Source of the DNA: Pseudomonas putida
Lineage (GTDB): Bacteria > Pseudomonadota > Gammaproteobacteria > Pseudomonadales > Pseudomonadaceae
Direction: 5' to 3'
Assembly: GCF_004357765.1 (NCBI RefSeq)
Contig: NZ_SMTE01000016.1
Span: 1-64,000, forward strand
Length of the DNA stretch: 64,000 nucleotides
Numbering within the stretch: position 1 is the first letter of the stretch; the number at the start of each line of letters is the position of its first letter. Positions 36,465 to 44,264 of this stretch are shown here, piece by piece. A program made the position numbers and the translations under genes. The notes under the pieces are model-generated. The model worked only from the letters and a program-made list of their open reading frames with translations, did not search any database and had not been told where the DNA came from.

Positions 36465-37640
36465 ATGCGTATCAATCTACCGCTGATAGCACTTGCCATA
36501 GGCGCCTTCGGCATCGGTGTGACCGAGTTCGCGCCCATGGGCATGCTGCCCAGCATCGCCACCGGCCTTGGGGTGTCGATTCCTGCTGCCGGACTGTTGG
36601 TCAGCGCCTATGCCTTAGGCGTACTGATCGGCGCGCCGCTGATGACCCTGGCCACGGTGAAGATACCGCGGCGCTATCTGCTGATCGGCCTGATGGCCAT
36701 CTTCACCCTGGGCAACCTGATGTCTGCCGTGGCCAGCGATTATCTGAGTCTGATGCTGGCCCGTGTGGTCACTTCGCTGAACCATGGTGCGTTCTTCGGC
36801 GTGGGTGCGGTGGTGGCGGCCAGCGTGGTGGCCCCCGAAAAGCGCGCCGGCTCCGTGGCGGCGATGTTCATGGGGCTGACGCTGGCCACCATCGGCGGCG
36901 TGCCGCTGGCGACCTGGTTCGGTGAAATGTTCGGCTGGCGCACCGCGTTCTGGGGCATTGCAGGGCTCGGCGTGGTCGCGATGGCGACCCTCGCTTATGC
37001 CTTGCCTAACGTGCCCCTGCCCAAAGGTGATGGTGTCATGGCCGAGATCCGTGTGCTGGGCCGTGGCCCAGTCCTGGCGGCCTTGGCGCTGACCGTGGTC
37101 GGTTCCAGCGCGATGTTCACGGTCTTCACCTATATCGCGCCGATCCTGCACGACCAGGCCCAGGCGTCGACGCGCTTCATCACGGGCATGTTGGTACTGT
37201 TCGGGGTCGGCCTGACCTTGGGCAACATGTGGGGTGGCAAGGCGGCGGACCGCTCGATCGACCGCACCTTGATCGTCTCGCTGGTGGTATTGATCGCCGT
37301 GCTGCTGGTGTTCCCGCTGGTACTCGGCTGGGCCGTGCCGACGGCACTGGCGATTCTGCTCTGGGGCGCGGCGAGTTTCGCGCTGGTGCCGCCCTTGCAG
37401 ATGCGCGTGATGGAAGCCGCCAAAGATGCGCCGAACCTGGCCTCTGCGGTGAACATCGGAGCATTCAACCTTGGCAATGCCGTGGGTGCGGCGCTGGGCG
37501 GGGCGGTGATCAATGCGGGCTTGGGTTACCCGGCGATCTCGTTTGCCGGTGCGACGATGGCGGCGCTTGGGCTAGTGATGGTGCTGGGCTTGGCATGGCG
37601 TTCGCGCAGTGCGGTGGTCGCCTGCAAAGCCGCAGCTTGA
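36465..37640 (+). CDS. ydhP: MFS exporter, YdhP-like
   Basis: This 391-residue, 12-helix transporter closely follows the E. coli YdhP pattern: INLPLIALAIGAFGIGVTEF at the start, then VSIPAAGLLVSAYALGVLIGAPL and SLNHGAFFGVGAVVAASVV. YdhP-type DHA1 proteins are putative efflux pumps with no firm substrate. ATG 36465 has TAAGGAGTTATTACC before it. It ends 10 bases from the convergent His/Arg-rich gene. Confidence 0.88.
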   Translation: MRINLPLIALAIGAFGIGVTEFAPMGMLPSIATGLGVSIPAAGLLVSAYALGVLIGAPLMTLATVKIPRRYLLIGLMAIFTLGNLMSAVASDYLSLMLARVVTSLNHGAFFGVGAVVAASVVAPEKRAGSVAAMFMGLTLATIGGVPLATWFGEMFGWRTAFWGIAGLGVVAMATLAYALPNVPLPKGDGVMAEIRVLGRGPVLAALALTVVGSSAMFTVFTYIAPILHDQAQASTRFITGMLVLFGVGLTLGNMWGGKAADRSIDRTLIVSLVVLIAVLLVFPLVLGWAVPTALAILLWGAASFALVPPLQMRVMEAAKDAPNLASAVNIGAFNLGNAVGAALGGAVINAGLGYPAISFAGATMAALGLVMVLGLAWRSRSAVVACKAAA

Positions 37641-37650
37641 AGCCCGGGGC

Positions 37651-38022
37651 CTATCGGCGGTAATGCCGATGGGGATCGTCATAGTGGTGATCCATCGCCC
37701 GGTGATGGCGGCGCTGCCACTCGCGCTGGCGCTCGATCTCGCGGCGATGCTGCTCGCGGCGCCATTGTTCCCTGCGCCATTCTTCCCGGCGGTGATCCCA
37801 GCGGTGATCATGGCGATAGCGGTCGTCATGGGCCAGCAACGGTGCGGCGTGGTCGTTGGCCACGCTGGCCAGGTTCGGCCATGGTGTGGCGGGAGCCTGC
37901 TCCTTGGCCGGGGGGATGACCAAGGCAGGGCCCGTAGCCTGCATCTGCGTGGCTGAGGCCGAACCCACCGCCGCGAACGCGAACAGGCCAAACAGCACCA
38001 TCCGGGGGACATGGAATTTCAT
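37651..38022 (-). CDS. Secreted His/Arg-rich small protein
   Basis: The 123-residue product has a signal peptide (MKFHVPRMVLFGLFAFAAVGSASA) and a spacer of about 40 residues. From about residue 66 it is composed mainly of Arg, His, Glu, Asp and Trp (RREEWRREQWRREQHRRE and HHRAMDHHYDDPHRHYRR). Histidine density suggests metal or polyanion binding, but no family was recognised. ATG 38022 starts the signal peptide. It converges with ydhP and is divergent from the DUF1302 gene. Confidence 0.65.
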   Translation of the reverse strand: MKFHVPRMVLFGLFAFAAVGSASATQMQATGPALVIPPAKEQAPATPWPNLASVANDHAAPLLAHDDRYRHDHRWDHRREEWRREQWRREQHRREIERQREWQRRHHRAMDHHYDDPHRHYRR

Positions 38023-38122
38023 AGGCGATGACAACCTCTTGCAAATTAATGGCTTAGCCCATTTTCTCCAGGCCTCTACATAGACCTGAAAATTCGAAAA
38101 AGTTCTGATCCCCCGTTGCCCC

Positions 38123-38189
38123 ATGCCGAAGCGTTATGGGCGCGATCCGAAGACGCTATTTGTTGCCCTTTCGCCATCCTCCCTAATAT
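38123..38189 (+). promoter_or_regulatory. DUF1302 promoter with shared upstream element, copy 1
   Basis: A 41-base element (38123-38163) runs ATGCCGAA...TTATGGG...ATCCGAAGACGC...TATTTGT. It matches 31 of 41 bases of the element at 46578-46618 with no gaps. In both, a -10-like hexamer (TAATAT here, 38184-38189) follows at the same distance. The layout resembles a LysR recognition plus activation site next to the -35. Confidence 0.65.
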
Positions 38190-38265
38190 CGGGCTGCACG
38201 CAGGTGCTCTTGCCCTGACGCTGCCCAGACAGACCTCAATTTCAAACAAAACCAAGAGGTTGATC

Positions 38266-40122
38266 GTGATAGAACCCATTGCGCGCAGTGGCCATCGTGT
38301 GCCGCTGGCTGCTTTCTGCTGCCTCGTTTTCAGTGCCTGTGCACAGGGCGCTTCCTTCCAGATCGGTGAGATCGACGGCCAGTTCGACTCTGCGCTGAGC
38401 TTTGGCGTCGGCGTCTCCACCGCAAACCCCGACAAGCTTCAGCTCCAAGCGGCCAACGGCAACGACGGACGCCGCAACTACCGCTCCGGCGATGTGTTCT
38501 CGGCGGTGTTCAAAGGCGTTCATGACCTCCAGCTCAGGCACGGCGACTTCGGCGTTTTTCTGCGCGGCACGTATTGGTACGACACCGCCCAGCGCGATCA
38601 TAGTCAGCGCTTCGTCGACATCGACGACCACAATCGCAAGGCGTCGGCGAAGACCGCCGGCGGGCAGTTGCTCGATGCTTTCGGTTATTACCTCTATGAC
38701 ATCGACGGCGAGCCTGGCTCCGCGCGTCTGGGCAAACAAGTGGTGAACTGGGGCGAGAGCCTGTTCATCCAGGGTGGGCTGAATGTGATCAACCCATTCA
38801 ACCAAGCGGCCTTGCGTCGACCAGGGGCCGAGGTCAAGGACGCCCTGGTGCCGGTCAACCTGTTCTACATCACCCAGAACCTCAACGAGGCGGTGTCGAT
38901 CGATGCCTTCTACCAGCTCGATTGGGAGCAGACCCAGCTCGACAACTGCGGCACCTACTTCTCGGGTAATGACTTCATGCCCGATGGCTGCGTTGGCCTC
39001 GACGTCGGCGGCCGGCAGCTGAGCGGCCAGCGTGCGGCACAAGCCCTGGCGCCGTTTGGCGTGGAGTTGGTCGAGGAGGGCGTGCGGGTGCCCCGGGGCG
39101 GTGACGAGGATGCACGCAACAGCGGGCAGTGGGGGCTGTCGTTGCACTGGTACGTCGCGCAGCTGGACACTGAATTCGGCGTCTATGCCGCCAATTACCA
39201 TAGTCGCGCGCCGTTTCTCGGCACGGTCAGCAGCCGTTACTTCAGCAACACCGATTTCGCCCCGCAACTCTGCGCCAACCTCGGCGTGGCGTTGAGCAAT
39301 TGCGGTGCATTCCTGAACTCGTCCAGCGGTCAGAGTCTGGCCGGCGCGCTGCGTATGGGGACTTCCGCCTACCGAGCGCAATACCCCGAGGACATTCGTC
39401 TGTATGGTCTGAGCTTCGCCACCACCTTGCGAACCGGCACGACGTTGCAAGGCGAGCTGACCTACCGGCCAAACATGCCGGTACAGCTCAACGGCACCGA
39501 TATCCTGCAGTCGTTGCTCAATGTCGATAGCCGCAGCCCCTTGCTGGCCGACGGTCTGCGTCCTGAGGCCGACGAAGCGTTGTTCGACGGCTATCGGCGC
39601 AAGGAAATCACCCAGATGCAAGTGTCGGCCCTGCACGCCTTCAGTCGCGTGATGGGGGCCAACCAGTTGGTGCTGGCGGGCGAGATCGGCGCGACTTACG
39701 TCGGTGGCCTGGAGGGTCGGTTCGGCCCGCGCTACGGCCGCTCCGGCGCTTACGGCAGTGGCGAGTTGGAGGACAACAGCGTGTGCGAGGCGATTTCCCG
39801 CGCGCCCGAATACTGCAACGGCGACGGTTTCGTCACACCGTTCTCCTGGGGCTACCGGCTGAAGGCGACCTGGAGCTACCCCAACCTGATTCCAGGGGTG
39901 GATCTGCGTCCCAATCTGGCCTGGTCACACGATGTCAGGGGCTACTCGCCTGGCGATGGTTCGGCGTTCAACGAAGGCTCGCGGTCGATCGGCGTGGGAC
40001 TGGATGCCTCGCTGGCCGGCAAGTATTCGTTCAGCATCGCCTACACCGATTACCGCGATGGCGACTACGGCGTTCGGGGTGATCGTGATTTTGTCTCGAT
40101 CAGTGTTGGGGCGAGCTTTTGA
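38266..40122 (+). CDS. DUF1302 outer-membrane protein
   Basis: The 618-residue protein has an N-terminal signal (PLAAFCCLVFSACAQGASF) and opens with FQIGEIDGQFDSALSFGVGVS, as in DUF1302 proteins. The body is rich in beta-strand patterns and aromatic residues and ends in VSISVGASF, with a terminal Phe typical of outer-membrane barrels. DUF1302 proteins are commonly paired with DUF1329 proteins near lipid or steroid-like catabolism; a transport role for hydrophobic substrates is inferred. GTG 38266 follows AAGAGGTTGATC. The DUF1329 partner lies 6.6 kb to the right under a near-identical promoter. Confidence 0.88.
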   Translation: MIEPIARSGHRVPLAAFCCLVFSACAQGASFQIGEIDGQFDSALSFGVGVSTANPDKLQLQAANGNDGRRNYRSGDVFSAVFKGVHDLQLRHGDFGVFLRGTYWYDTAQRDHSQRFVDIDDHNRKASAKTAGGQLLDAFGYYLYDIDGEPGSARLGKQVVNWGESLFIQGGLNVINPFNQAALRRPGAEVKDALVPVNLFYITQNLNEAVSIDAFYQLDWEQTQLDNCGTYFSGNDFMPDGCVGLDVGGRQLSGQRAAQALAPFGVELVEEGVRVPRGGDEDARNSGQWGLSLHWYVAQLDTEFGVYAANYHSRAPFLGTVSSRYFSNTDFAPQLCANLGVALSNCGAFLNSSSGQSLAGALRMGTSAYRAQYPEDIRLYGLSFATTLRTGTTLQGELTYRPNMPVQLNGTDILQSLLNVDSRSPLLADGLRPEADEALFDGYRRKEITQMQVSALHAFSRVMGANQLVLAGEIGATYVGGLEGRFGPRYGRSGAYGSGELEDNSVCEAISRAPEYCNGDGFVTPFSWGYRLKATWSYPNLIPGVDLRPNLAWSHDVRGYSPGDGSAFNEGSRSIGVGLDASLAGKYSFSIAYTDYRDGDYGVRGDRDFVSISVGASF

Positions 40123-40190
40123 ATTTGATTTAGCGGCGGCTCGGTTAAGGCCTCCAGGTGCTTGTCTTGGGGGGTGAGGTGGTGCATGAA

Positions 40191-40216
40191 TCGAGCGCCG
40201 CCCGCGCGGCGCTCGA
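40191..40216. repeat. REP-like palindrome, copy 2
   Basis: TCGAGCGCCG (40191-40200) and its complement (40207-40216) enclose CCCGCG. The flanks match copy 1 at 14895, but the loop is reversed. It lies 68 bases past the DUF1302 stop and may terminate it. The rest of 40123-40415 shows no gene. Confidence 0.8.
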
Positions 40217-40415
40217 TCTCACAGCCGCCAAATCCCGCACGGCAGGCATGATAACGGCGGTATTGGCGGCGTTGCCGGGCGGATTGCCAGCTACACTCCT
40301 CGGCAAAGTGCTGGGTGAGGGCGGTGTCGCCTTTACCCAGCGCCTGGGCCTTGCCTCGGCGTCGCTAAGTTGGCAACCTTGGGCCGCTTGAAAAACGACC
40401 AGAAGGAAACCGCCT

Positions 40416-41150
40416 TTGAGCTGGGATAAAGTGGGAAAACTCCTTGTAGCCGTGCTGCTGGGCATCATGGCCCTGCTGGTCGTCTACTCGGTGTTGCGCA
40501 GTAGCCCGCGCCTGGAGGCGTCGCTGACCTACGCCTATCTCACCTACCCCAGCCAATTCAGCGAGCGCATCAGCAGTGCCAGTGACGCACTCAAGTATGA
40601 GCATCTGCGTCCGCGCATCAGCGCGGTTGGCCAAGGGCGTCTGGAGCCTGAACAAGTGGACCGTCTGGTCGACCTCGCCCAAGCGCCCTATGTCCAACTG
40701 TTCGCCAAACCCTTCGAGGCCGGGTTGGTGGACCATCGCACCGGCCTGGTGATCGAACTGCACAATACCGGCGACTCGCCCGTGCGCGAAGTCAAGATTC
40801 GCCTGCCCGCCAAAGGGCTGGTGCAAGTGCGCGACGCCCAAGGCAACGACAGCATTCCGGACAACGCCACCGCCCTGGTGGAGATCCCCGCCATCGAGGC
40901 CGGCGGTGCCTGCAAGGTCTGGGTCTATTTCGACGCCGATTACTCGCAGATCCGCCAGGGTGGCATTGGTATCAGCCACGCCGACGGCGTCGCCGATATC
41001 CAGGTCTATCGCGAATTCAAAGGCTTCCCCGCACTGGTAGCGCGCTACAGTCGCGAACTGGTGGCGTTGCTCGGTGTCTTGCTGCTCAGCGTGCTGGGGC
41101 TGGGTTATGCCTGCCTGACTCGGCCGCGCGCAGCGGTGGCTTCGCGTTAG
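40416..41150 (+). CDS. Membrane-anchored protein of unknown function
   Basis: The 244-residue product has a transmembrane helix at each end (about 8-26, LLVAVLLGIMALLVVYSVL, and 213-233, LVALLGVLLLSVLGLGYACL). A soluble middle contains an Ig-like or CARDB-like beta pattern (VIELHNTGDSPVREVKIRLPAKG; ACKVWVYFDADYSQI). It starts at TTG 40416, with AAGGA nine bases upstream and no ATG nearby in frame. No family was recognised. A small membrane-protein gene overlaps its 3' end on the other strand. Confidence 0.75.
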   Translation: MSWDKVGKLLVAVLLGIMALLVVYSVLRSSPRLEASLTYAYLTYPSQFSERISSASDALKYEHLRPRISAVGQGRLEPEQVDRLVDLAQAPYVQLFAKPFEAGLVDHRTGLVIELHNTGDSPVREVKIRLPAKGLVQVRDAQGNDSIPDNATALVEIPAIEAGGACKVWVYFDADYSQIRQGGIGISHADGVADIQVYREFKGFPALVARYSRELVALLGVLLLSVLGLGYACLTRPRAAVASR

Positions 41151-41271
41151 CCGCCTGGGTTGGCCCGGGGCGTTGATGGCGCCGGGCGATTCGCAGTACT
41201 CCCCACAACATTGCCAGCGCCACTGCTAGCCAGGCGCTGATCAGGCTGAAAAGGGTCATCGCAAGGCTCAT
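41086..41271 (-). CDS. Small single-helix membrane protein
   Basis: The 61-residue product has one membrane helix (about residues 2-28, LAMTLFSLISAWLAVALAML), then a basic, hydrophilic tail. Support comes from the very strong AAAGGAGGACCGT before ATG 41271, which most shadow frames lack. Its last 65 bases overlap the 3' end of the gene at 40416-41150 on the other strand. No family was recognised. Confidence 0.5.
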   Translation of the reverse strand: MSLAMTLFSLISAWLAVALAMLWGVLRIARRHQRPGPTQAANAKPPLRAAESGRHNPAPAR

Positions 41272-41379
41272 ACGGTCCTCCTTTGCTTTGCCGCCTTCCT
41301 GATAGCTGACTGCTATCGCGATTGGGGGACTCCCTGGACCGGCCATCTTCCGGATGAATGGTCGTCGTTCAACCGATGC

Positions 41380-41424
41380 CCGACCCAGCGCATTTCGGCA
41401 TGGCCTGCATCCACATCTGGTATT
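41380..41424 (+). promoter_or_regulatory. Acyl-CoA ligase promoter with shared element, copy A
   Basis: TCGGCATGGC (41395-41404), twelve unlike bases, then CTGGTATT (41417-41424, including -10-like TGGTAT) recurs with the same spacing before the alkylsulfatase gene on the minus strand (50199-50228). Upstream bases ACCCAGCGCA also partly match. The start codon is 63 bases downstream. Confidence 0.5.
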
Positions 41425-41486
41425 ACGCCACCGCGGCGGCGGCTGTTTAGCATCGTCCAGGTCTTACTGTCGACGAGAATAACAAC

Positions 41487-43034
41487 GTGAACCTGGGAAA
41501 CATCATCAGTCGAAGCGCAACGTACTGGCCCGACCGTGTCGCCGTTGCCGACGCCAACACCCGCGTGACCTTCAGCCAGCTCGAAGCACGCAGCAATCGC
41601 CTGGCCTCTGGGTTGGGTACGCTGGGGGTCGCTGCCGGCGAACATGTGGCGATCCTGGCCGCCAACCGTGTCGAACTGGTCGAGGCGGAGGTGGCCTTGT
41701 ACAAGGCCGCGATGGTCAAGGTGCCGATCAACGCGAGATTGTCGCTTGAGGAAGTGCTGCGGGTGCTGGAGGATTCCTGCAGCGTCGTGGTGATTACCGA
41801 CGCCAGCTTCGCTGCCGCACTCGCCGAGCGTCGCGCGGTGCTGCCGCGCTTGCGCCATATCGTCGCCCTGGACGGCGATGCGGGTGACGTCAGCTATCCG
41901 GCGCTGCTCGAGCGCGGCAGCCCGGCGGCGGTCAACCTCGATCCGGCCGACGACACCCTGGCGGTGTTGCACTACACCTCGGGCAGCTCCGGCGTGCTCA
42001 AGGCCGCGATGCTCAGCTTCGGCAACCGCAAGGCGCTGATCCGCAAGAGTATCGCCAGCCCGACCCGGCGCGCAGCGCCAGGCGACGTCATGGCTCATGT
42101 CGGGCCGATCACCCATGCCAGCGGCATGCAGATCATGCCATTGCTGGCGGTGGGCGCCTGCAACCTGCTGCTCGAACGCTACGATGATCGCCTGCTGCTG
42201 GAAACCATCCAGCAAGAGCGAGTGACGCGCCTGTTCCTGGTGCCGGCCATGATCAACCGCCTGGTCAATTACCCCGGCGTGGAGCGCTTCGACCTGTCCA
42301 GCCTGCGCCTGGTCATGTATGGCGCTGCGCCGATGGCCCCGGCCCTGGTGAAAAAAGCCATCCAGCTGTTCGGGCCGATCCTCGCCCAGGGCTATGGCGC
42401 GGGAGAAACCTGCTCGCTGGTCACGGTTCTGACCGAGCAGGATCACCTGGTCGAGGATGGCGACTACCGCCGTTTGGCCTCGTGCGGACGTTGTTACTTC
42501 GAAACCGACCTGCGGGTGGTCAATGCGGCCTTCGAGGACGTGGCGGTCGGCGAAGTCGGCGAGATCGTCGTCAAAGGCCCCGACATCATGCAGGGCTATT
42601 GGCGCGGCCCCGAGCTCACCGCCGAAGTGATGCACGACGGCTACTACCTCACCGGCGACCTGGCCACGGTCGATGCCCAGGGCTACGTGTTCATCGTCGA
42701 TCGCAAGAAGGAAATGATCATTTCCGGCGGTTTCAACGTGTACCCGAGCGAAGTCGAGCAGGTGCTCTACAGCTTGCCCGAAGTGTTCGAGGCCGCAGTG
42801 GTCGGCGTGCCCGACGAGCAATGGGGCGAAGCGGTGCGCGCCGTGGTGGTGCTCAAACCCGGCGCCCAACTGAGCGAAGCCGAGGTGATCGAGCGGTGTG
42901 GCCGCGCCCTGGCCGGCTTCAAGAAACCCCGTGCGGTGGACTTCGTCGGCGAACTGCCGAAGAACCCCAACGGCAAGGTCGTTCGCCGCCTGGTGCGCGA
43001 CGCCTACTGGAAAGACAGCGACCGTCGTATTTGA
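41487..43034 (+). CDS. Acyl-CoA ligase (AMP-binding, ANL superfamily)
   Basis: The 515-residue enzyme joins a carboxylic acid to CoA through an acyl-adenylate. The phosphate-binding loop is TSGSSGVLKAAM from residue 164, in which the usual Pro of xPKG is Leu. YGAGETC, YLTGDLATVDAQGYVFIVDRKKEMI and the C-terminal PKNPNGKVVRR with the catalytic lysine follow. It resembles medium/long-chain or aromatic acid ligases; substrate unknown. GTG 41487 has a weak GAGAAT upstream. It is first in an operon with an acyl-CoA dehydrogenase (14 bases on) and an MFS gene. Confidence 0.9.
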   Translation: MNLGNIISRSATYWPDRVAVADANTRVTFSQLEARSNRLASGLGTLGVAAGEHVAILAANRVELVEAEVALYKAAMVKVPINARLSLEEVLRVLEDSCSVVVITDASFAAALAERRAVLPRLRHIVALDGDAGDVSYPALLERGSPAAVNLDPADDTLAVLHYTSGSSGVLKAAMLSFGNRKALIRKSIASPTRRAAPGDVMAHVGPITHASGMQIMPLLAVGACNLLLERYDDRLLLETIQQERVTRLFLVPAMINRLVNYPGVERFDLSSLRLVMYGAAPMAPALVKKAIQLFGPILAQGYGAGETCSLVTVLTEQDHLVEDGDYRRLASCGRCYFETDLRVVNAAFEDVAVGEVGEIVVKGPDIMQGYWRGPELTAEVMHDGYYLTGDLATVDAQGYVFIVDRKKEMIISGGFNVYPSEVEQVLYSLPEVFEAAVVGVPDEQWGEAVRAVVVLKPGAQLSEAEVIERCGRALAGFKKPRAVDFVGELPKNPNGKVVRRLVRDAYWKDSDRRI

Positions 43035-43048
43035 CTTGGAGCACTACC

Positions 43049-44212
43049 ATGTACCAACCCAGTGAAAAAGCCCGCCAGATCATCGAAGCCATCGACGGCT
43101 TTATCCGTGACCAGGTCAAGCCGCTGGAGCAACGCGAACAGCTCAGCTGGTCGCGTCCGCATCCGCTGCCGGTGTTGCGCGAGGTATGGCGGCGCTCGAG
43201 CGAGCAGGGCCTGTACACCGTGATGTTGCCTGAGGCGCTCGGCGGTGCCGGCTTGAACGTGGCCGACCTCTGCGCGGTGAAGGAGGCCACCCATCTCAGC
43301 GGATCGATGCTGGCTGCGCACGTGCTCGGCGAGCTGTCCGGACCGCCGCGTATCGGCCACCTGTTCAAGGTCGCCAGCGCGCATCAGGTCGAGGCGTTCC
43401 TGCAGCCGGTGTGCCGCGCCGAGAAGGCCGTGTGCTTCGCCCTCACCGAAGCCGAGGCGGGTTCCGATGCCACGGCGATCACCACCCAGGCGCGGCGCGA
43501 GGGTGATCACTATGTGCTCAGCGGCGCCAAGCGCTACATCTCTGGGGCCAGCTATGCCGACCTGGCGGTACTGCTCGCAGTGACCGATCCTGGGCGTGGC
43601 GCGCAAGGTATCTCGGCATTCTTCGTCGACCTCAAGGCACCGGGTGTGAAGGTGCAGAGCGACTATGCGGTGATGTCCGGCGGCGGTGCCCATGGCGATA
43701 TCCTGCTCGATGAAGTGCGCGTGCCGGTGGACAACCTCATCGGCGAGGAGGGCGCCGGCTTCAAGCTGGCCATGGGCCGGATCACCCTGAACCGTCTGCT
43801 GCACTGCCCGACGCTGCTGGGCATGGCCGGCCTGGCCCTGAACCTGTCGATCGAGCATGCGCGCACGCGCAAGCAGTTCGGTCAGCCCATCGCCATGTTC
43901 CAGGCGGTCAATCATCAGATCGCCGACATGGCCACCGAACTGCATGCGGCGCGCAGCATGGTCTACGCCACGGCAGCGCTCAATGATGCCGGTGGCGACA
44001 TCCGCACCCAGGCGCCGATGTGCAAATTGTTCGTTTCCGAAGCAGCGTTCCGCATCGCCGACCGAGCCGTGCAGATCCATGGCGGAGCAGGGTTGATGCA
44101 GGGGCATCCGGTGGAGTGGATCTTCCGCGCCACCCGTATGATGCGCATCCTTACTGGTACCAGCGAGATCCAGCGAAATACCATTGCCAAGGGTGTGCTC
44201 ATGCCGGGCTAG
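43049..44212 (+). CDS. Acyl-CoA dehydrogenase-family flavoprotein
   Basis: The 387-residue protein has all three acyl-CoA dehydrogenase domains, with FALTEAEAGSDATAITT and GAKRYISGASYADLA in the middle domain and ARTRKQFGQPIAMFQ, QIHGGAGLMQG and LTGTSEIQR in the C-terminal domain. The usual catalytic Glu (YEGTxxIQR in MCAD) is Thr here, at T369. The alternative helix-G base of isovaleryl-CoA dehydrogenase (DLERL) is also changed (TLNRL). The reaction may differ from simple alpha,beta-dehydrogenation. GGAG seven bases before ATG 43049 sets the start. Confidence 0.88.
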   Translation: MYQPSEKARQIIEAIDGFIRDQVKPLEQREQLSWSRPHPLPVLREVWRRSSEQGLYTVMLPEALGGAGLNVADLCAVKEATHLSGSMLAAHVLGELSGPPRIGHLFKVASAHQVEAFLQPVCRAEKAVCFALTEAEAGSDATAITTQARREGDHYVLSGAKRYISGASYADLAVLLAVTDPGRGAQGISAFFVDLKAPGVKVQSDYAVMSGGGAHGDILLDEVRVPVDNLIGEEGAGFKLAMGRITLNRLLHCPTLLGMAGLALNLSIEHARTRKQFGQPIAMFQAVNHQIADMATELHAARSMVYATAALNDAGGDIRTQAPMCKLFVSEAAFRIADRAVQIHGGAGLMQGHPVEWIFRATRMMRILTGTSEIQRNTIAKGVLMPG

Positions 44213-44264
44213 CCGATGCTTGCAGTCGCTTCATCACAGACAAAAACAATAAGGAACGATAACC

